The notes beneath the pieces are model-generated. The model did not search any database and was not told the DNA's origin. It saw only the letters and a list, made by a program, of their open reading frames with translations. The translations under genes and the position numbers were made by a program. A stretch of 64,000 nucleotides of DNA. Source: Aeromicrobium sp. Leaf350. Lineage in GTDB: Bacteria > Actinomycetota > Actinomycetes > Propionibacteriales > Nocardioidaceae. The stretch is taken from assembly GCF_916858655.1 (NCBI RefSeq), contig NZ_CAKASL010000003.1:124001-188000 (forward strand), read 5' to 3'. Positions 58,091 through 64,000 of the stretch are shown here, piece by piece (position 1 is the stretch's first letter; every line of letters begins with the position of its first letter).

Positions 58091-60132
58091 CGATCGACCG
58101 CGACGCTCATGGCGTCCCGATCATCCGCGGCGCCTCGCTCCTGGAGGTGGCGCGGGAGCAGGGCCGGTCAGTGGCGCGTGACCGTGGCTGGCAGATCGAG
58201 CTCGAGCGCCTGCGCGGCGAGGGCCGTACGGCCGAGCTGCTCGGCGAGGCCGGCGTCGCGTGGGACGTCTTCGCGCGCAGGTCGATGCTCGAGGAGGTCG
58301 CGAAGCACGCCTACCGCGGGCTGGACGCCCCGAGCCGAGCCTTCGTCGACGCGTTCGTCGCAGGAGTCAACGGCGGCCTCACGACCGCGCCCGTGCCCGA
58401 GGAGCTGCAGCGCCTCGGCGCCCGCCCGGGGGAGTGGCAGCCGTGGACGCCCCTGGCGGTCTTCCTCGTGCAGCACGTGCTCTTCGCGACCTTCCCGACG
58501 AAGTGGTGGCGCGAGAGCCTGGCAGCGCGGGCCGGCGAGGAGGCCGTCGCCGTGCTCGACCTCGAGGGTCCGGTCTGGTCCGGATCGAACGCGTGGGCCG
58601 TCGGGGGTGCTCGTACCGCCTCGGGCCTCCCGCTCGTGGCCGGTGACCCCCATCGTCTGATCGAGGCGCCGGGCGTCTACCAGCAGGTGCGGCTCGTGGG
58701 CCCCGGCTTCGACGTCGTCGGACTGACGTTCCCGGGTGTGCCCGGCGTGCAGCACTTCGCGCACACGGGACACGTGGCCTGGGGCATCACCAACGCGATG
58801 GCCGACTACCAGGACCTGTACGTCGAGCGGCTGCGTCGCGACGAGGCCGGTGTCATGGGGGAGGGCGTCATGGCCGAGGGCCCCGACGGCTGGTACGACG
58901 CCGACACCTCCACCACGCGGGTGCTCGTGCGTGACGGCGCGCCCGTCGACGTCGAGATCGTCGTGACGCGCAGCGGGCCGATCGTGCACGGCGGGCCGGG
59001 GGAGCGGTCGTACTCGTTGCGCACCCCGTCGTTCGCCCTGCGCGACCTCGGGTTCTCGGCCCTGGTCCCGCTGCTGCAGGCTCGCACCGTCGACGACGTC
59101 GAGGCGGCGTTCGCCGGCTGGGTCGAGCCGGTCAACGACGTGCTGGTCGCCGACACCACCGGTGCCGTGCGCCACCTCACCATCGGTCGCGTGCCCGTGC
59201 GGGCGGAGGCGAACCGCCAGCGGCCCGTCCCGGCGTGGGAGGCAGGTCACGAGTGGACGGGCTGGGTCGCGACGATGCCGCGCCACGACGTGGCACCCGA
59301 GGCCACCGTCGTGACCGCCAACGAGCGCCGCGGTCCCGGCCCCTGGCTCGGGGTCGAGTTCGCCCCGCCGCACCGTGCCCGACGCATCGCCGAGCTGCTC
59401 GACGAGGCCGGGACGATCGACGCCGCCACGTGCGCCCGCATCCAGACCGACACCTTCCTGCCGACGGCCTGTCGCCTGCAGAAGCTCGTGGCCGACCTCT
59501 CCTCGCTCAGCCCCGGCGCGGGTCGGTGGCGCGACGTCATCACCGCCTGGGACGGCCACATGGACGCCGACAGCACCGGTGCCGGCGCGTTCGCGGCCTG
59601 GCGGGCCGAGCTCGTGCACCGCATCGCCGAGGCGGAGGTGCTGAGCGGGCTCTCCGGAACGCCGCACGTCGGCCCGCTGTTCGAGCCGTGGTTCCTCGTC
59701 GCGACGCGGGTCATGACGAGCCTCGACGCGATCGTCGCCGACGAGGGGCGTGCGCTCGGGGTCGACCTCGCCGAGCTCGCGCGGGCGTCGCTCGAGGTGG
59801 TCGGGGAGTCCGAGCCGCCGACGTGGGGGAGCCGGCACACGCTCTGGCCCCTCACCGCGACCGACGATCCACCGCCCCGAACGGTCGGGCTGTCCGGCGA
59901 CTTCGACTGCGTCCTGTCGACCACGGCGGCGCCGACGCTCGGCGACCTCTGCTTCCGCGGACCCGTGGCCCGCTACGTCTGGGACCTCGCCGACCGGTCC
60001 GCCGGCGGGTGGGTCGTCCCGCTCGGCGCCAGCGGCCGCAGCGACAGCGAGCACGCGCTCGACCAGCTCGACGCCTGGGCGCAGGGCCGCCTGATCGACC
60101 TCCCCGTGACCGACGAAGGGCCCGACCGATGA
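58087..60132 (+). CDS. Penicillin-acylase-family Ntn hydrolase in the siderophore operon
   Basis: The 681-residue protein has the penicillin acylase order: an alpha-like part with DAHGVPIIRG and YRGLDAPSRAFVDAFVAGVNGGL, then the Ntn nucleophile region GSNAWAVGG (Ser167-Asn168) where precursor self-cleavage occurs. It continues with DPHR, and ITNAMADYQDLYVERL. No signal peptide is present, so it would act in the cytoplasm, unlike secreted acylases. Penicillin amidase genes are known in some desferrioxamine loci and have been linked to acylated variants; the reaction here is inferred. Confidence 0.88.
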   Translation: MTIDRDAHGVPIIRGASLLEVAREQGRSVARDRGWQIELERLRGEGRTAELLGEAGVAWDVFARRSMLEEVAKHAYRGLDAPSRAFVDAFVAGVNGGLTTAPVPEELQRLGARPGEWQPWTPLAVFLVQHVLFATFPTKWWRESLAARAGEEAVAVLDLEGPVWSGSNAWAVGGARTASGLPLVAGDPHRLIEAPGVYQQVRLVGPGFDVVGLTFPGVPGVQHFAHTGHVAWGITNAMADYQDLYVERLRRDEAGVMGEGVMAEGPDGWYDADTSTTRVLVRDGAPVDVEIVVTRSGPIVHGGPGERSYSLRTPSFALRDLGFSALVPLLQARTVDDVEAAFAGWVEPVNDVLVADTTGAVRHLTIGRVPVRAEANRQRPVPAWEAGHEWTGWVATMPRHDVAPEATVVTANERRGPGPWLGVEFAPPHRARRIAELLDEAGTIDAATCARIQTDTFLPTACRLQKLVADLSSLSPGAGRWRDVITAWDGHMDADSTGAGAFAAWRAELVHRIAEAEVLSGLSGTPHVGPLFEPWFLVATRVMTSLDAIVADEGRALGVDLAELARASLEVVGESEPPTWGSRHTLWPLTATDDPPPRTVGLSGDFDCVLSTTAAPTLGDLCFRGPVARYVWDLADRSAGGWVVPLGASGRSDSEHALDQLDAWAQGRLIDLPVTDEGPDR

Positions 60133-60656
60133 CCCCAGCACCCACCCTGAGCGTCCGGCCGATCGAGCCGCTCGCGGACGCACCGCTCATCCACTCCTGG
60201 GTCACGGAGGACCGCGGGAGCTTCTGGATGATGAGCGAGTACACGCTCGACGAGGTCGTCGACGTCTACACGTGGCTCGACCGGCAGCCCACCCACACGG
60301 CGTCGTTCGTCTGCGCCGACGGCGAGCCGGCCGCGATCGTGCAGACCTATCGGGTCGACGCCGAGGTCGAGCCGATCTCGGCGCTGTTCGACCACCGGCC
60401 GGGCGACCTGGGCATTCACTTCTTCGTCGCCGGCGGCGACGAGCGCCGGCCCGGTTGGACGATGCAGCTCGTCGCGGCCGGTGCGCTGGCCGTCCTCGCG
60501 GACCGGTCGGTCCGGCGCCTCGTGCTCGACCCGGACGTCGGCAACGCGCCCGCGATCGCGATCGCCGAGCGCGTCGGTGCGGTGCGCGGCCCCGTGGTCG
60601 ACCTCGGCCACAAGACCGCACAGGTCCTGACGCTCGACGCCGACCTCCTGCGGTGA
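60129..60656 (+). CDS. Second siderophore-type GNAT acyltransferase
   Basis: The 175-residue protein resembles DesC/IucB (PLADAPLIHSWVTEDRGSFWMMSEYTLDEVVDVYTWLDRQ, LGIHFFVAGG, VRRLVLDPDVGNAPAIAIAERVGAVRGPVVDLGHKTAQVL), sharing the HSWV entry motif and the C-terminal arrangement. The ATG overlaps the acylase stop, making it the last gene of the operon. A second acyltransferase with a different acyl donor, working with the acylase to diversify desferrioxamine, is plausible but unproven. Confidence 0.85.
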   Translation: MTPAPTLSVRPIEPLADAPLIHSWVTEDRGSFWMMSEYTLDEVVDVYTWLDRQPTHTASFVCADGEPAAIVQTYRVDAEVEPISALFDHRPGDLGIHFFVAGGDERRPGWTMQLVAAGALAVLADRSVRRLVLDPDVGNAPAIAIAERVGAVRGPVVDLGHKTAQVLTLDADLLR

Positions 60657-60744
60657 CCACCCCGGCGTAGTCACGACGGATGGTTTCCGTCTCGCGCACG
60701 TCTGCTCGGCGCGCTGTTCACCCGGTCGCGTGCGACGATCACGC

Positions 60745-63700
60745 GTGCGTATTCTCGGGTCGACCCGGTCCCCGTTCCACCTGTTCCTCGCGACGCTGCT
60801 CGCCGCCGTCTCGCTGTCGGTGCTCGCGGCACCGGCCCAGGCGGCTCCGACGCTCACGTCGGTCCAGGTGGGTGCCAGCCCCAACGGCGGAGCGCTCTCG
60901 CCGGACGGTTCGACGTTCTACACGACGAACTACGACAGCAATACTGTCTCCGCGGTCAACACGACGACGAAGACCGTGAGCGCCACCTTCGCAACGGGTA
61001 GCGGGCCGGCCGCCGCCGTCGTGTCGCCCGACGGCAGCCGTCTGTACGTCAGCAACTACAAGGGGAACTCGGTCCGGGTCATCGACACCGCGACGGGCAA
61101 CGCGCTCGTGACGATCCCGGTCCAGTTCAACCCGCTGGGCATCGACGTCTCGGCGGACGGATCGCGGGTCTACGTCGCGAACTACAGCAGTGGCTCCGTG
61201 TCGGTGATCGACACCGCGACGAGCACCGTGGTCTCGAACGTCACCGTGGGCTCCGGGCCCCGCGAGGTCGCCTTCTCACCCGACGGAGCGACCGTGTACG
61301 CGTCGGTGAGCGACGTGGACCGAGTGGCGAGGATCTCGACCACCACGAACACCGTGACGTCGACCATTTCCCTGCCGGTGTCGTCGGGCCCGTGGGACGT
61401 CGTGCCGTCGGCGGACGGCACACGCCTCTACGTGACCGGTTACGCGTCGAGCTCCGTCTACGTCGTGGCGACGGCAACCGGAGTCGTCACCGCGACCGTC
61501 GGGGTCGGGGCAGGGCCTCGGGTGGCCGCGCTGTCGCCCGACGGCTCCCGCCTCTACACCGCCAATGGGTCGTCCAGCTCGATCACCGAGGTCTCGACGA
61601 CGACGTCGTCGTTGGTGTCGACCATCACCGGCGTGTCGGGCGCATGGACCGTCGAGGCGGCACCGTCGGGCTCCCAGCTCTACGCGACGGCCTACGACGG
61701 CGACGCCGCGGTGATCATCGACCTCGCCGCGCTGGCTCCCGCCACCCAGACCGTCACCGCCACGGTGGGTCAGGCCATCACTCCGACCACCGCCTACACG
61801 CCGACCGGTCTGGTCGGAACTGTGTCGTACACGGTCTCGCCCGCGCTGCCGTCCGGTCTGAGCCTCAGCTCGACCACCGGTGTCATCAGCGGCACGCCGA
61901 CCGTCGCCCAGGCGGCGACCACCTACGCGGTCACCGGTACCGGCTCCACGTCGGGCACGGCCACAGCCAGCGTCTCGATCTCGGTCGCCGCCACCGTGAC
62001 GCCGGCGAGCCAGTCGGTCTCCGGCACGGCCGGCCAGCCCATCGCCGCCACCAGCGCCCTGACGCCGACCGGCCTGGTCGGCACGGTCTCCTACGCGGTC
62101 TCCCCGGCCCTCCCTGCGGGTCTGAGCCTCGACACCACGACGGGTGTCGTCAGCGGCGCCCCGACGACGGCGCAGGACTCGGCGACCTACACGATCACCG
62201 CCGCCGGCTCCACGTCCGGATCGGTCACGGCCACGGTCGCTGTCGAGGTCGCCGCGGCGATCACCCCCACGACGCAGTCGGTCTCGGGCCAGGCTGGTGA
62301 GGCGATCACGCCGACCACCGCCCTGACGCCGGTGGGCTTCCCGACCGCCCCGACCTACACCGTCTCGCCGGCGCTGCCGGCTGGCCTCTCGCTCGACCCC
62401 GACACGGGCGTCGTCAGCGGCACCCCGGAGGCCTCGCAGCTCGCCCAGACCTACACGATCACCGGCACGGGCGGCGGCTTCACGGCCACGACCGAGCTCG
62501 TCGTCGCCGTCTCGGCGCTCTCGCCCGCGACGCAGACCGTCACGGGTACGCAGGGTGAGGCAATCACCCCGACCGAGGCGTACACGGCGTCCGACTTCGT
62601 CGGCGCGGTCACGTACACGTCCGACCCGCTGCCGGCCGGCCTGTCGCTGGACTCCGACACGGGCGTCATCAGCGGCACGCCGACCGGCGGCGCGCAGACG
62701 GCGACGGACTACGTGGTCACCGCCACGGGTGCGACCTCCGGCTCCGCGAGGGCGACCGTGACGATCTCGGTCGCCCCGGTGCTGTCCGGCGCGACGACGA
62801 GCGTGCAGGGCACCGTCGGTGAGGAGATCACGCCGACCACGGCGCCGTCGACCGACGGCTTCCCCGGTACGGTCACGTACTCGATCGACCCGGCGCTGCC
62901 GGACGGCCTGTCCCTGGATCCCGACACGGGTGTCATCAGCGGCACGCCGACCGCGGCGCTCGCCTCGACGGACTTCACGCTGACCGCCACCGACGGTGAC
63001 TTCAGCGAGACCGCGACCGTCACGATCCAGGTCGCCGGGCTCACCCCCGCGACCCAGACCGTCACGGCGACGCACGGCACGGCGATCACCGCGACCGACG
63101 CCTTCACGGCGGTCGGGTTCACCGGCGCCGTGTCCTACGTCGTCGACGCCCCGCTGCCGGACGGGCTCACGCTCGATGCGGCCACGGGCGTCATCAGCGG
63201 AACCCCGACCGGTGCGGCGCAGGCCGCCACGACCTACACGGTGACCGGATCCGGTGAGACTGCCGGAACGGCATCGGCCACGGTCGAGATCTCGGTCGCC
63301 GCGGTCGCGCCCGGTGCCGCCACCTCGGTCGTCGCGACGCCGGGTGCCAACCAGGCGATCATCGGCTGGGACGCCCCGACCGACGACGGCGGCGACGGCC
63401 CGATCACCTACACCGTCACCTCCGCCCCAGGCGGCCTGACGTGCACCACGACCGGCACCTCCTGCCTGATCACGGGTCTGGCGCCGGGCGAGACGACCTT
63501 CTCGGTCGTCGCGACGACGCCGTCCGGCTCGTCGGTGCCGGCGGTCTCGGCCCCGGTGACGATCGTCGGCACGGTGGCACCCGAGACGGTGCCGTCGGAC
63601 ACGGCCGGCCTGGACGTCGAGCTCACGAACGCGGCCGGTGACCCGGTCACGACCGTGAAGGCGGGCCAGCAGGTCACCGCGACGGCGACGGGCTTCTACC

Positions 63701-64000
63701 CCGGCTCGCTGGTCGAGATCCACGTGTACTCGGTGCCGGAGCCGCTGGGCGTCGCCCAGGCCGACGCGACGGGCACGGCGGTCCTGCCGGTCTCCTTCCC
63801 GTCCAACGCGGCCGTCGTGCCTGGCGTGCACACGCTGGTCGCCTCCGGCTTCACGCCGGCCGGGGTCACGGGTCACGCCACGTCGAACCTGACGGTCGTC
63901 GCCGACGCCGTGCCGCCCACGCCGGGCGTCACGACGCCGGCCGGCGGATCGGTCGCGCTGCCGGACGGCACGCTGCCGGCCACGGGTGCTCCCGAGCTGC
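60745..64000 (+). CDS. Large secreted protein: seven-bladed YVTN beta-propeller, six Ig-like repeats, Fn3-like domain, LPATG (C-terminus outside window)
   Basis: Translation from GTG 60745 gives a signal peptide (about 1-34, ending AAPAQAA). Seven blades follow (to about residue 330) with SPDGSRLYVSNY-type strands, like YVTN propellers. Six repeats of about 86 residues then share LPxGLSLDxxTGVISGTPT (putative Ig, He_PIG), followed by an Fn3-like domain and a final beta domain. The last visible residues contain LPATG, a sorting motif, so wall anchoring is likely. No ribosome-binding site is clear, and no stop appears before the window end. A role in adhesion or cell-surface structure is inferred. 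Confidence 0.85.
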   Translation, partial: MRILGSTRSPFHLFLATLLAAVSLSVLAAPAQAAPTLTSVQVGASPNGGALSPDGSTFYTTNYDSNTVSAVNTTTKTVSATFATGSGPAAAVVSPDGSRLYVSNYKGNSVRVIDTATGNALVTIPVQFNPLGIDVSADGSRVYVANYSSGSVSVIDTATSTVVSNVTVGSGPREVAFSPDGATVYASVSDVDRVARISTTTNTVTSTISLPVSSGPWDVVPSADGTRLYVTGYASSSVYVVATATGVVTATVGVGAGPRVAALSPDGSRLYTANGSSSSITEVSTTTSSLVSTITGVSGAWTVEAAPSGSQLYATAYDGDAAVIIDLAALAPATQTVTATVGQAITPTTAYTPTGLVGTVSYTVSPALPSGLSLSSTTGVISGTPTVAQAATTYAVTGTGSTSGTATASVSISVAATVTPASQSVSGTAGQPIAATSALTPTGLVGTVSYAVSPALPAGLSLDTTTGVVSGAPTTAQDSATYTITAAGSTSGSVTATVAVEVAAAITPTTQSVSGQAGEAITPTTALTPVGFPTAPTYTVSPALPAGLSLDPDTGVVSGTPEASQLAQTYTITGTGGGFTATTELVVAVSALSPATQTVTGTQGEAITPTEAYTASDFVGAVTYTSDPLPAGLSLDSDTGVISGTPTGGAQTATDYVVTATGATSGSARATVTISVAPVLSGATTSVQGTVGEEITPTTAPSTDGFPGTVTYSIDPALPDGLSLDPDTGVISGTPTAALASTDFTLTATDGDFSETATVTIQVAGLTPATQTVTATHGTAITATDAFTAVGFTGAVSYVVDAPLPDGLTLDAATGVISGTPTGAAQAATTYTVTGSGETAGTASATVEISVAAVAPGAATSVVATPGANQAIIGWDAPTDDGGDGPITYTVTSAPGGLTCTTTGTSCLITGLAPGETTFSVVATTPSGSSVPAVSAPVTIVGTVAPETVPSDTAGLDVELTNAAGDPVTTVKAGQQVTATATGFYPGSLVEIHVYSVPEPLGVAQADATGTAVLPVSFPSNAAVVPGVHTLVASGFTPAGVTGHATSNLTVVADAVPPTPGVTTPAGGSVALPDGTLPATGAPEL
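61738..63300 (+). repeat. Six tandem Ig-like domain repeats, period about 260 bp
   Basis: Units begin near 61738, 61996, 62254, 62518, 62779 and 63040, each encoding a strand ending in ITPTTA-like residues, then LPxGLSLDxxTGVISGTP. DNA conservation is highest around the CTGCCGGxCGGxCTGTC-type and GTCATCAGCGGCACxCCGACC segments. Such arrays can gain or lose units by recombination. Confidence 0.85.

Noticed and set aside
61738..63300. Possible CRISPR-like array
   Set aside because: The repeats are about 260 bp, continuous, coding and diverged at the DNA level; there are no short identical repeats with spacers.
61276..63876. An 866-residue minus-strand frame opposite the propeller/Ig protein
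   Set aside because: It repeats with the same period as the Ig array and consists of Arg/Gly/Asp-rich segments, which marks it as an antisense shadow.
1..64000. tRNA, rRNA or prophage genes and insertion sequences with transposases
   Set aside because: None was recognised on either strand; the only mobile-looking sequences are short palindromic repeats without coding capacity.

Overview
This is a high-GC actinobacterial chromosome segment. The gene families and the many ATGA/GTGA start-stop overlaps suggest a Nocardioidaceae-like genus such as Aeromicrobium; this placement is inferred, because no rRNA or tRNA gene lies in the window. About 50 protein genes were identified. The dominant theme is cobalamin (B12) synthesis, salvage and use, followed by a desferrioxamine-type siderophore operon.

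Layout. 1-12.8 kb: metabolic genes (end of a crotonase, a cytosolic BtuF-like protein, a VOC protein with its HxlR regulator, RNase H, a thioesterase, CstA with its small partner, the B12-dependent mutase IcmF with a MarR regulator, and an acyl-CoA dehydrogenase). 12.9-19.8 kb: a cobalamin riboswitch followed by a secreted alpha/alpha-toroid protein with a sortase-E-like signal, a DUF4430 (transcobalamin C-terminal-like) protein, an ECF transporter (T, duplicated ATPase, S) and a second DUF4430-like protein. 20.4-38.8 kb: most of the aerobic cobalamin pathway (cobQ, cobK, cobD, cobS, cobT, cbtA, cbtB, a phosphatase, cobA, a cobB-cobC fusion, cobO, a ChlI/ChlD-type chelatase, cobL, cobM, a cobI-cobJ fusion, cobH, cobG). 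38.8-46.5 kb: two BtuFCD-like ABC transporters, each with its own riboswitch and each accompanied by a FhuF-like [2Fe-2S] protein. 46.5-51.2 kb: riboswitch, cobN and cobF. 51.2-52.9 kb: an aldo/keto reductase and a DUF2461 protein. 53-60.7 kb: desABCD with a penicillin-acylase-family gene and a second acyltransferase, behind an iron box. 60.7 kb to the end: a large secreted beta-propeller/Ig-repeat protein, cut by the window edge just after an LPATG motif.

How it works together. Six cobalamin riboswitches at 12.9, 26.8, 33.5, 41.8, 42.6 and 46.6 kb make uptake (ECF, two ABC systems), cobalt entry (CbtAB), cobalt chelation (CobN plus the ChlI/D protein) and much of corrin synthesis responsive to B12. 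IcmF is a B12 consumer in the same neighbourhood. cobF, cobG and cobN mark the oxygen-dependent, late-cobalt route; cobU/cobP, cobE and cobR were not found here.

The most interesting points are a split, membrane- and wall-anchored transcobalamin-like module beside a predicted corrinoid ECF transporter, FhuF-like proteins in riboswitch-controlled corrinoid transport loci, and palindromic repeats that sit in frame inside cobF and the cobI-cobJ linker.
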